This document shows, one piece after another, positions 37,671 to 48,456 of a stretch of 64,000 nt of DNA. Where the stretch lies: NCBI GenBank assembly GCA_963556145.1, contig OY744465.1, positions 4,650,001 through 4,714,000 of the forward strand, read 5' to 3'. The notes under the pieces were generated by a model. It was not told where the DNA came from and searched no databases. It worked only from the letters and a program-made list of their open reading frames with translations. Numbering within the stretch: position 1 is the stretch's first letter; every line of letters starts with the position of its first letter. Source of the stretch: Hygrocybe punicea (taxonomy: Eukaryota; Basidiomycota; Agaricomycetes; Agaricales; Hygrophoraceae). The translations under genes were made by a program, and so were the position numbers.

Positions 37671-38236
37671 ATGCACATTAGATAACAATAACAATAACAA
37701 TAATAATTAATTAACAAAGTATTTATTTATTTGTGTCCAAAAAAGGAAGTATATATGTACATAAAGGGAAAGTACATACCTATTAGCCAGAAATTTGCAT
37801 AAAAATTATTTATTAATAGGAAGTAATGAAAATTTATGAAATAAATTCAAGGAATCATCCATTAATCTATTATCATGACCATGATTTACATTTGCTTGGA
37901 TTTGCAGTAATGAACAGCACAGGCAATGTGTGAGTTTCTAGAATATGGGTTTCACTAGTGAACTGCAGGGGTACAGGGACCCTGCAGGTTTTTGGTCATG
38001 GGTATGTATGGGTATGGGTATTGGTACAGGTATGGCTACAGATCCTCATATCCACAAGCTTTCAAACAAGCCTGGGATCATCCAAAACAGTTGAGAACTG
38101 ACTGAGATATGATCAATCATTCTACCTCATAACATATTAACAATGTCCCTCTTCTCACTTCCAAAACATTGACTTGATGGGCAGGAAAAAGGATTCCTAA
38201 TTATTATTGTTATTGTTATTGTTATCTAATGTGCAT
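37671..38236. mobile_element. MITE-like element with perfect 39-bp inverted repeats
   Basis: The left arm (37671-37709) starts ATGCACATTAGATAACAATA and continues as ACAATAACAATAATAATTA. The right arm (38198-38236) is its exact reverse complement. Outside the arms, related GCGCATCA/TGATGCGC motifs extend the symmetry with an indel, so the true ends may reach about 37662 and 38265. The interior (about 490 bp) is A/T-rich and non-coding. No target duplication could be fixed. Confidence 0.75.
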
Positions 38237-39365
38237 TAACGTGCACATTAATGTACACTGATGCGCTGTAGAGGGTCCTCAACCCTCTGAGGCCATAAAC
38301 TCATTATCTCATGAATCCGCTCGAATCCGACACCCCTAGCGATCCACGCTTGAACCCAATGTAACCTGATGCATACTGACCAGCATGGCCGCTCGTGTAC
38401 AGGGTCGGTCCATCTCCTAAACTCATGGAATCCCAATTATCGCAGATGGATCTCATCGGACTCAATTCCCGACTTCGGACTTGCCTTATATACACATCCC
38501 CTTGTCCTTTCAGAGATATGTATGAATCTTTAGATCTTTTTCTTGAATATTTGCTTTCCCCTCCATTTTCCTGTCATCGTTGCGTCGCAACCCACTTCTC
38601 ATTTCTCCATTTCCATTCCCCTTTGTTCTCTCTCATTGGCCGAGGACTCTTGTCCGAATCTAGATAGAGATTTTTGTAGTATAAAAACGGTGCCCAAGCA
38701 CCATGTCATAATAAGAAACCAGTTCCCCCGTTTCCTCTCTCTCAGAATCAGTCTCTCAGTAAAATCTATCACTCATACAACTTGTCAGATTCCTCGACAC
38801 TCTCCCCATTGTTCTACCCTCCTTATTCTTACATCTCTCATCACCTGTCACCCAACCCACTGTACCTGACATCATTGGCTTTGACCGGTCTCATTAGATA
38901 TCAGTAGTTTTACTTGGTGGCTTTCTACTCTTTGTTTCTTATCATTTCACTGAAGCTTGCTAAACTATTCCCAGTCACTTCTATGCTGACTCGGACACCC
39001 CCAGGTTAGGATCATTGTTCCGCAGCCACCCTGACCTTGCCATTACATCTGGAGCCCACCGTGAGGAGTAGTTTAGCATCACCATAGCTTCCTCTTCCTG
39101 TATCCCTCCTTCTGACCATCATCTTCGAGACCTTCCTTGAAGAACCCTTCAACAAGAACATTCTCTAGCTGCCTTTGACCCGACAATTGACGACGACTTC
39201 TTCCAATTAGTACCCGATCACCTCACTTGACACAACAATCTCCTGCTCATCTCAGGGTCAAATACCCCCTTATATCTCTCATCTGACAGTCTCGAATCAG
39301 TTGATATACCGATTATTACGATAACACCTGACTCATCCAATCTTAGTTCCACACCCACATCGCCT
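38237..39365. other. Non-coding stretch upstream of the gag-recombinase frame
   Basis: I see no gene here. Near 39048-39068 a TCTGGAGCCCACCGTGAG motif resembles the LTR end plus primer-site region of fungal gypsy-type elements, so the preceding few hundred bp could be a 5' LTR. No matching direct repeat was found on the other side of the gag-recombinase frame. Confidence 0.35.
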
Positions 39366-41354
39366 ATGTCCCTGACCTCGACTTTGTTAGAACCTCCATC
39401 CATGTCTTCGCTCTCGATATTGAAAACTTTGTCCTTGTCCTTGTCCCCATCCTCGTCTTCACCCATGCCATCATCATCCACATTACCCGACCCGCCCATC
39501 ATACACCCAACAACCGTTCTGTCAACATCTGAGCCAATTCCTATTCCAACCATGACTTCGACCGCTGGATCTTCAACCGCTCCCCACGTTACCGCTCCCC
39601 ATGTCACCCCATGACAAATGCCCGCTCGTGGTCATTCTATGGCCCCAACCTTCGACATAAATGACTTCTTTGAAGAAGTCGAGCTACTTGCTGCCAATGC
39701 TGGCCTTGACAATGCAGGCCACATTAAGCATAGTCTGCGCTATGCATCCCTTAGCGACTATGAGCTTTGGGCAAGGCTGCCTAGCGTGACTGGCACCAAT
39801 TACGTGACATTCAAAAGGAGTGTACTTGTGCTATACCCGGGCATGGAAGATGATCATCGGTACACGATGGCAGATCTCAACTGTCTTACACATACCCAAA
39901 CCAGTTATGGCATCTGTACTGGCGCTGAACTTGGCGAATATTATTGCAAGTTCATTCGGATTTCAGGGTTCCTTTTAGACAAAGGTCGGATCTCTCCTCG
40001 AGAATGCAACATCACGTACGAGAACAGCTTCCATGCTGAGCTCAAAAAGGATATCAAAACCTGTCTAAAATACCAGAAACCAAACCATTTCCATAGTGAC
40101 CCTTATGACTTCCTGGACTTCCATAACTGCACCCACTTCCTGTTGGCTGGGACCATGGCTGAACCATCCACCGTCTCTCGTCTCTCGTCAATGTCACCTG
40201 CCACCATCAGGTATTTGACTCCCATAGAACTCACCACCCGCTACCCGCTACCCACTACCCGCCACCCACTCGCTATGACCTTGTCGTTCCTAAAGCGGAA
40301 CCAGTCAAACCTAATGCTGCTGCCACCATCTTCATCTTGAACAGTACCCACACTAGCATATGCACTCCCCCCACCTACCAAGTCCCGGCAATGCCCACAT
40401 GAGCCGTGGACCCTCGAGCGGCTGTTGCATGAATGGTCCATTGCCCTCGGCCTCTCTATCGACAAGTCCACTTGCTCCACTTACACATCCACTCTTAACT
40501 CTTACCTCGCCTTCTGCAAGATCCATGCCCTTCCCATCAATCCCACACCCAACACACTCAGTTTTTTCGTAGTCTTCATGTGCACCCATATAAAACCTTC
40601 CTCTGTGGACAACTACCTCTCCGGCATCATCAACCAACTCAAAGATCACTTCCCTGATGCCTGCAAAAGTTGTAACAGCCACCTCGTCATGAAGACACTT
40701 GCTGGTTGCAAGTGCCGCTTCGGGTCGCCCACCACCTGTAAAGATCCCCTATGCTGCTCTCATCTCCAACTCGCCATCATTTCCATGCCCATGATGCCCT
40801 CACATGATGATAAGTTATTTGTAGTGCAACGACTCACAGGTTTTTTCACGCTCTTATATTTGGGCGAGCTCGTCTACCCTGACCACAAGCACCTCCAAGA
40901 TCCCCATAAACTTTCCCTCCATCACTTGGTTACGTCCACCCACAATGGCTACAGCTATGTCCTACTGATGCACAAAGCAGATGCCTTTTTTCAAGGTAAC
41001 ATCCTGCACATCCAGCACCTCCTGGGCAACGATGACCCTCATCTCCATTTCCATCGTTACCTCACCTTGAGTGATGCCCATTTTCCTTTCCACCCTCAAC
41101 TGTGGCTGAAATCTGATGGTACAGTCCCTCAACGCTCTTGGTTCATCTCTCGCATGTGTGTGCTCTTCCCACCTTCCCTTGCCAGCCAGTCATTGCGTGC
41201 CAGCGGCACAACATCCCTCACAATTGCCGGCACCACCCCTCACATCATACAGGCCACCGGACGATGGTCTTCATCTGCTTTCCAGATCTATATTCGAAAA
41301 AATCCCGTTTTACTGCACGCTTTGATACATGGTCGACTGGCTCATTCCCCTTAG
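39366..41354 (+). pseudogene. Retroelement gag-like domain joined in frame to a tyrosine recombinase
   Basis: One reading frame runs from a Ser/Pro-rich leader (39366) through a gag-like domain (from 39618: MPARGHSMAPTFDINDFFEE, then FKRSVLVLYPGMEDDHRYTM, then HNCTHFLLAGT) to a tyrosine recombinase (about 40390-41354). Two TGA codons interrupt it, at 39612 and 40338, without changing frame. The recombinase starts WTLERLLHEWSIALGLSIDK and shows HIKPSSVDNYLSGIINQL. Box II is SLRASGTTSLTIAG, then HIIQATGRWSSSAFQIYIRK, so Arg, Trp and the nucleophile Tyr are present. The first catalytic Arg, expected in an LLRLGEL-like motif, reads Tyr (LLYLGELVYP). No reverse transcriptase lies between gag and recombinase. 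Confidence 0.75.
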
Positions 41355-41587
41355 TCTACTCCCATTTGTCTTCTTTATCTGCCGGTGGGCATTTTTCTTG
41401 CCACCCGCGGTCCCGCACACTACTCCCTTCCCTTTCTTTTTGTGTTGTCCTCCCATCTTTCCTTTCAAACTGAACTCATTTCCTTATACACTTTTTACTG
41501 ATTGTACACACAAAAAATTTCACATGGACTTATTCTCTCCTGGCTTCAAGCTGGACTGAACAAGCTCCGATATCTGGCTATTCACGT

Positions 41588-42419
41588 TAGTGATGGTCAG
41601 GTTCGGTTCGGTTCGGTTCAGGCCAAAAAAATCTGAACCTTGAACTGAACCTGAGGTTCGGTTCAACTCATATGCTGAACCTTGAACTGAACCTTTGGTT
41701 CAGGTTCAGATAGGTTCAGTTCAGGTTCAGGCCAGGCTGAACCTGAACTGAACCTGTGAAAATACAAGTATACTAGCTAATCAATTTTCTCAATCAAAAT
41801 TTTTCCTTTATTTCCTACCACTCTACATTGTTGTTGTGCTAATGGTTTGACTCTTCAATTACATGTACCGTGTCCATGTTCACTGTGAATGAATCAATAG
41901 AATCTTGTGTTAGATGTGTCTGAAGCACAGTAAGCATGAAATATCCTGGACAACTGTCCAGATGGTCATTGCAAATGTTTTGCAGTATTTTAACAGGAAG
42001 GAAAGACCTTGCTATCAGTTTAACTGAATCACACAACATGGCATCCTAGGCTGAATTTCAACTTTACATTTTAAAATATATTTAAGTTTGCAAATATTCG
42101 TGTTACAGAAGCACTAATTGCAACCATATAAACCCTAACTAGTCTAGATTCTGTTATTAATGGTGCTGAAATTTCAAGTCAGTAAATAGTTGGACCAAAA
42201 CTAAGTCTCTACTCAGCAGAAATTAGACTAATATGTGAAAGATTGGGTTCAGGTTCAAACCAGTTCAAACCAGGTTCACAAGATTCCATCCTTGACTGAA
42301 CCTTGAACTGAACCTAAGGTTCGGTTCAGGCATTACCCTGAACCTTGAACTGAACTTAGGTTCGGTTCATGTAGGTTCAGGTTTGAACCCAGGTTCAGAA
42401 CCGAACTGTACCATCACTA
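41588..42419 (-). mobile_element. hAT-like non-autonomous element, copy 2 (832 bp), inverted
   Basis: This is the reverse-complement sibling of 27996-28869, with the same TAGTGATGG/CCATCACTA ends. It has a different perfect 8-bp target duplication ATTCACGT (41580-41587 and 42420-42427), so it is an independent insertion. The internal 66-codon frame is identical to that in copy 1. It has one fewer 42-bp subterminal unit. It landed about 235 bp past the tyrosine recombinase stop. Confidence 0.9.
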
Positions 42420-42463
42420 ATTCACGTGCTCCTTAAGCAAAGTCGATTAGGCAACGTAGCGGG

Positions 42464-42833
42464 AGGACCCCGGAATATCTGTACTAAGGCCAGATCATAA
42501 TCCGGACAAATTTGGGCCAAAATCGGCGGAAGGCCACTTCACATCCAGACAAAATCAGGCTTGAGGCCCCGGACGGCCAGAAAAAAATCTGGACAGAATC
42601 CACAAGGGTATCCGGACAACAGAGGATAGCTAGCATAAACAATAAAATATACCCATATATCTGGCTTTTTGGTAGGCCATATCGCCAATCCGGACAAAAT
42701 TTGACCTCTGGCAACTGTCAGGCCAGTTCAACATCCGGACAAAAAGGCAAAAAAAGTGGATTTTCATCCGGACATGAGAATCCAGAATTTGGGATTTTCT
42801 GATCTGGCCTTAGTACAGATATTCCGGGGTCCT
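42464..42833. mobile_element. 370-bp MITE with perfect 34-bp TIRs, just upstream of RecQ
   Basis: The ends begin AGGACCCCGGAATATCTG and mirror perfectly for 34 bp. The flanking duplication GTAGCGGG is 8 bp (42456-42463 and 42834-42841). Inside, the motif TCCGGACA or close variants recurs at least seven times, like transposase-binding subterminal repeats. No coding capacity. It ends about 90 bp before the RecQ start codon, within its likely promoter. Confidence 0.9.
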
Positions 42834-42923
42834 GTAGCGGGCCAGCAAACACGAATCGTCACGTCACGTGCCCCGGAAATTGGAAATCACATGCACGTAA
42901 CAAGTTCGACTCGCAGCTTTCTG

Positions 42924-45900
42924 ATGTCGTCAAAATCTAGTTCAGACAAGCGTTTGCTTCGCACACCGCACTGTCCGAACTTTTTTGGGACTTCCAGTCA
43001 ATCTAAATCACGAAAGCAGATTGAGGGGGTGCCCTGCAACTTGAAGTTCAGTGATTGCCACCAGTGAGTGGTGGATTCTTACAGTTTGATTCTCGTTGAA
43101 AGGGTCTGTCAATAAGGGTTTTGACCGACAGTAAGTTTAGAGCAGTAGATTTTTGACCAAGGAAATTCTTACTATGATTTGGAATAGTCTTCGGACACGC
43201 AGGGTACAAAGGGAAACAGAAAGAGATTTTTGAAGCCGCAGTGTCAGGTTCGCCCCCGATATTCTCCGCCAGTAACCTGCCCCAAAACTCAGCTATGAAA
43301 TGTAGGAGCCGATGTCTTTGTGCTAGCACCGACTGGAATGGGCAAGGTACATCACTGAACATTGTTTGTGGTGTTTTCATGTCTAACCGCGATTGCAGAG
43401 TGTCTGCTTTCAAGTCCCTGCTGTCGCTGAGAAAGTGGTCCCCTTTTACTTTGGCTTGAGTGACTTCAGGCTGACGACCTTCTAGCATGGTGTCACGATC
43501 GTGGTGTCTCCTCTCCTGGGTAAGCCTAACGTTACTGACATCCTTTCCAATCATTAAATGAGATCACCACCCACAGCATTGATGAAGAATCGTACGGGTT
43601 TCTCGTTACATGTTTGATAAAATTGTAACGACAAGATTTGATTTTCAGAAGTCGCAATGTTGCGCCGCAAACATGTTCCTGTGGTAGCTTTCACTTCGGA
43701 AACTTCCAAGGTCGAGAAGAAATCCGTAAGAATTGTCAAAGAAACGGTAACTGCGACCTGAATATCACATAGATCACTAAAGACCTCTCATCGGGACACC
43801 CGCGCAATCGGTTGCTGTACAGTAAGCTTTCGATTTTCTGATTTCAATTGGCTGATCAAAAGGCAAATAGTAACCCCCGAGAAGCTATGTTCCAAAGAGT
43901 TCATGACGTTGCTTACCAAGATGTCTGAGCAAGGTAAACTAAATAGGCTTGTCGTTGATGAGGTATGCGTTAATACATGCCTTTTGAGTTGCGAATATTC
44001 TAATTTGTCCGCAACAAGGCACACTGTATCTCGGTAGTATAATCATTCACTAAACAAGCACGACAGATGATACTCATGTCATCGATGATTCTCAGGAGTG
44101 GGGCCATGATTTTCGTGCCGAATACAGGCGTCTTGGTTTCTTTCGTGAACGATTTCCCGACGTACCGATCATGGCACTGACTGCTACGGCGACATTAGGG
44201 TATTGATCAGTTTTCGGTTGTACGAGTCTTTCATTGATGAATGAATTTCCACAGAATACAAACGGATATCATACGGAGTTTGAAGATGTCAGAAGCACAC
44301 CTTCTCAAAGTCGTTCACCCTTTTAATCGAGACAATTTATTTTACGAGGTAGTCCTTCCCTGCTGTGTTGGAGGAAAGAAATAGACTTTGTTTTCACAGG
44401 TTCGATACGCCTCTTTCCCAAATCAGGCGGCCCAAATGGCAGACGTTCTCGATTATATATCCACCCTCCACCGACGACGAGGGCGACCCTCTAGTGGCAT
44501 CATCTATTGCCGCACCCGCGCCACATGCGATGCGTTGTCAAAATTTTTGAAGTGTAAGGGGTTAAAATCCAGGCCGTACCATCGTGGCATCATGTGCAAT
44601 ATTTTGGCCCCCCCCATTATTTCATGGTCTGATGTATTTCATTTGGAACAGGGCTTCCATCCTAGACGAGACTCTGAGAGAATGGGAGGCGGGAGGGTCT
44701 GATAGTTCGGAGGGTGGGGTGGATGTTGTAAGTTCTCCCTTCTGTTGGCTCTTTGATGTGAGTGAATACTTCTCGCAAAGGTTGTTGCTACAATCGCTTT
44801 CGGGATGGGCATCGACAAAAGTGATGTTAGGTAGGAGAACTAGCCTATGACCGGTGTTGTTTCTCACAAGAGCTTGTTAGATATGTACTACACTATGACC
44901 TGCCCAAGAGTTTTGAAGGTATGCAGTCATGTCCCGTCCGTTCGCATCAACTCTTGATACTATCTACTTGCCAGGGTTTTATCAAGAGACAGGTTTGCTT
45001 TTGGCTATATAATTCACTGTCGCATAATTCACTAGTTATCCTATCCCCACTTCTCAGGACGAGCAGGACGTGATGATTCAGTGTGTTGACAAAACTCTAA
45101 ATGATTTTCCTCGTTTGACATCATTATTAGCCTTCCAAATGTATTCTATATTATTGTGAGTTCCCATCTTTACGGGACATTCCGGAAGTAAATCCTTTCA
45201 TGACAGCTCGGGAGGATGTTACTCGGGTAAAAAGACTGGTCTCCGGGTCACATTCCCGTCGGAGCCATGCAGCTGACGCGGTAGGTGGTCCAGCGCCAAG
45301 TCAGCGAGCTCTGGACAGTTTGAGTGCCGTATGCTTCTTGTCTCGCTTACTTCTTGCTTTTTGCGCCTGACGCCTTGTGAGTTGGTTGATTTTGCAGAAA
45401 GTACCTCGATTTGCCGCCATGTTGTGAGTCACGTATCTGGTCTTGGATAAACCTGTCGGCCATCAGTCTGTTAATGTCGTTTCATCTTCAGTCAATCTGT
45501 CGCTACTTTGGCGAAGCCATTGATTCTGATGATGCCGAGATTGTAAGGAAATACTGCAACTCAATGTGTGATGTAAGTTCTTTCCAGGTTTTGTTTTGTT
45601 TTACTAATTATGTTATTTGCGGGTTTTCAGATATGCAAGTACCCTCGGAAGACCGCACGTCGCAAGTTGAAGCTGTCCGAGTTGTCTGGGGAAGATGTGT
45701 ATTCAGAAGCTGATGCTCTGGCGGAATGGGGAATTGATGATGACGATAGTGAGAATGGATTCAGGTTCGCTCAACTTGGCGGTGGTGTTGCGCCGGCTAG
45801 TACGAGTGGTGGAGGGGAGATTGAGCTGGCGTCATGGACAAGCGCGTCTGGGGCCAAAAACTTGAACAAACCCTCATCTTCGCATCTCGCTGGCGCTTCT

Positions 45901-46892
45901 ACAGTGAATTCACGGATAGTGGCTGGGACAGGCACGAAGCGGCTGAACTTGGGGACCACAGCATACAGTGGCAACCGTGCGAAGAGAACTAAAATAGAGG
46001 AGAGCTTGCCACCGGGCCTCGGTAAGGATTGGTATCGTTGCGTTGAATCTCTGTTGAAGGCTGTTACATGTGTGAAGTGACCAGGCCATTCAGCTCAGTG
46101 TATGGTTTGAGTAAACCGTTCAAGACTCCGTTCAGGACGCCCTTCAAGGAGATAGCTCAGCCCAGGGGCCAGCCAGAAGCCGAAGTGCAGGCCAATGATA
46201 ACGACGACGTTGTGGTCGTTGTGGAAGAAAGCAATTATCTACGTGGTGGACACGATTCGCCATGCTTCGCCGAGGCAGGGGCACCGCGGGACACCTCGTC
46301 TGTCCTCTCTTGGAACGAACATTCCAGCAATGCTCAGGTCCGGGCGTCGGCACTGCCACCTGAATTAGTGGGTATAGAAGCTGAATTTCTGTGCTCGCAG
46401 AAGGTGCCTGTGAGTCCTAGTCTCTTTTTTTAGTCTTTTCTCGATTCACTCGCACATTCGGTGAATGCAGGCATCGTTGCGAAGGGACGCACTGTGTTCG
46501 ATATGGGCTGCGTTGCATAGCGGAGACGGGGAGGAAATGTGGGGCCGCATCAATGGTGCACCTGACGGCAGAGACGCAAGGCAAGTCACCAGTCACATGC
46601 ATGCGTGTTTAGCGGGGATGTCAGGGTAGGGCTGGCTGACGCGGGTGATAGGAACGCGATTCTGCTGGAAGTGGTGAAGGAGGTCGAGTTTTCTGCACAC
46701 TCGATGTGTACGACGGAGGATGGATATGGACGTCGAGTTCGTTCCAAGGTGGAGGCTGTGGAGATGCTTGGGCGGCCGAGTGCATGGAGTGTGGGTGGCG
46801 GAGAGGACGTTGAGGAGGCTAAGGAGGTGGTTGAGGTTATTGAGCGGATAACGGCACGGAGTCGCAATGACAAGAGGAAGCACAGATACTGA
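42924..46892 (+). CDS. RecQ-family DNA helicase
   Basis: This is a superfamily 2, 3'-5' DNA helicase of the RecQ family. The start is taken as ATG 42924 ([15 protein letters not shown]); the exon that joins this to the helicase core (about 43070-43190) was not resolved. Core in spliced order: [20 protein letters not shown], motif [19 protein letters not shown], Ia [44 protein letters not shown], motif [75 protein letters not shown], and [13 protein letters not shown] Walker A Met replaces the usual Gly (PTGMGKS). The RQC zinc region has [27 protein letters not shown] long disordered C-terminus ends NDKRKHRY. No HRDC domain was recognised. It may serve in recombination or repair; Sgs1 or short-RecQ orthology is open. 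Confidence 0.88.
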
Positions 46893-47007
46893 ACGGATTG
46901 GATTCAGTATAGGAACTTGAACTCATTATAAAAGCTTGGACTCAGCATAGAAGTTTGTAGGGGAAAAGATATACATTGCAATTGGTCACTACAGCTCGGG
47001 TAGAATA

Positions 47008-48199
47008 TTATACAGTCCAGACACGGAGGTCTTCTTCGTGCCTCCCCATCCTATGCACTAAATGTGGGACGCCGATTCCATGTGTCAGGTGAAATATTGC
47101 TGAAGTCCCAGCAAAGGTTTTCCCTGAGGAAGAAGCCGGGAAAGGTATTAGACACAACAGTATAAAGCGGGGAATGTTTTGTCACCATTCTCCCCGCCAG
47201 ATCTATTGCAGACGACGACAATCGTCTCTTTGGCGACGTCATTGGCACCAGCGTCATTAGAAATATCGACGCTGTCGGTATGCTGGAGCCATAATGGTCG
47301 CAGCCTGCCCGCCCAGTAATTTAACGTGTCCCAATCCAGCTCTTTCTGCGGATCTTCGCCTGAATCCAACCATGCGTTGAGAAGAATCAAGAGATTGGAA
47401 CGGGTTGAGAGAGCGTGCTCGGCCAACTCGTAGGGCCCGTCCACCTGTGTCCACGGCGTCGGGGGTGCGGGGTTGAGGTCCATGCATATTCCAAGACTAA
47501 CTGTGCCGAGGGGTGGAGGGAGAACAAATGTGGCGAACCCGGTTCCTGGGGAGGGGGTGTTTAATTATGTGTGGGAATGGAGGGAGGGTCAGAGTGAGAT
47601 TGTAGTAGTACCAGGAATTGCCCATGTCATGTCGGTCTGGAAGAGATTTGTTTTTCTGTACCCGCCGACCCATTCGCCGGTAGGGCCGTAGAGGACTGCG
47701 CTGTTTGCGCCGATGAGTTTGACGGGGTTACCGTCATAGTCGAGGCCGTGGGAAACTTCATGGGGCTCGAGACGCTCTGGGTAGCCGGCGGCGACGTAGC
47801 ACTGCAGTCGCTGGGCGAGCTCCGCGCAAAAGAGGGATGTTGGGCCTGTACGGGGTAGTTCCAGGTAGGGTGCGATTGAAGTGGCAGAAGGAAAGACGTA
47901 GCCTGTACGTGTGTGAGTGTTAAAAAATATAATAAATTATAATATGTGGTCACCTGTGAACGCCATCTCTGGGAGACAGACCAGATCGACGGGTGATGTG
48001 AGTCTGTGCCAAGTGTGAGTAAAGGGCGATAAGGGTGTAGATTCTGTACGTACTTGGCACATAGCTCGCGAGCTTTTGCGATGTTGGCATGTACACGGCC
48101 AATCTGTGGAGGAGTAAGAGTGGGATATTTGGGTGGTAGTGGACGAACCCGAGGACAAGCCTGGAGTACCGCGATTCTAAGGGACGGGGACACTGGCAT
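47008..48199 (-). CDS. NTA1: Protein N-terminal amidase (Nta1, nitrilase superfamily)
   Basis: This carbon-nitrogen hydrolase deamidates N-terminal Asn/Gln and so feeds the Arg/N-degron pathway. The start is ATG 48199 (MPVSPSLRIAVLQACPRVRP). Spliced order: RVHANIAKARELCA, VDLVCLPEMAFTGY with the catalytic Glu, CAELAQRLQCYVAAGYPERL, GPTGEWVGGYRKTNLFQTDM with the catalytic Lys, then MDLNPAPPTPW following the nucleophile Cys, and STRSNLLILLNAWLDS. The last exon follows a 60-nt intron and reads KTFAGTSAIFHLTHGIGVPH with the end MGRHEEDLRVWTV, TAA at 47008-47010. The codon for the active-site Cys falls at an exon junction and was not read directly. It is convergent with RecQ, with about 115 bp between stops. 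Confidence 0.9.
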
Positions 48200-48456
48200 G
48201 TGGAGGGCAACGCTGACCCTAACCCGATCACGCCGAGTTGTGGGAACGGGAGTAGCCGAGATTGGGATAAAATGACCCAGAAGAAGGGATACTTGCGATT
48301 GGATCAGAAAACGTCGAGATTCAAACTTTGGTCCTTTCCGCAAACAAACGCAAACAACCGTCCCTGCACGCTCCCCTAAAGAATCGCTTTACGTACTTTT
48401 GCTCTCTGCTCCAGCTGCCAGTGGTTTCCTCATCGCCCTCGACCGCGACAACGACC

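Noticed and set aside
38300..38345. Possible tRNA (CTCGAATCC resembling a B box)
   Set aside because: No matching A box, acceptor stem or cloverleaf could be formed around it.
48328..48456. Longer N-terminus for the AMPK beta subunit
   Set aside because: The ATG at 48457 gives the myristoylation motif MGNTTS expected of this family, so the upstream codons are taken as leader.
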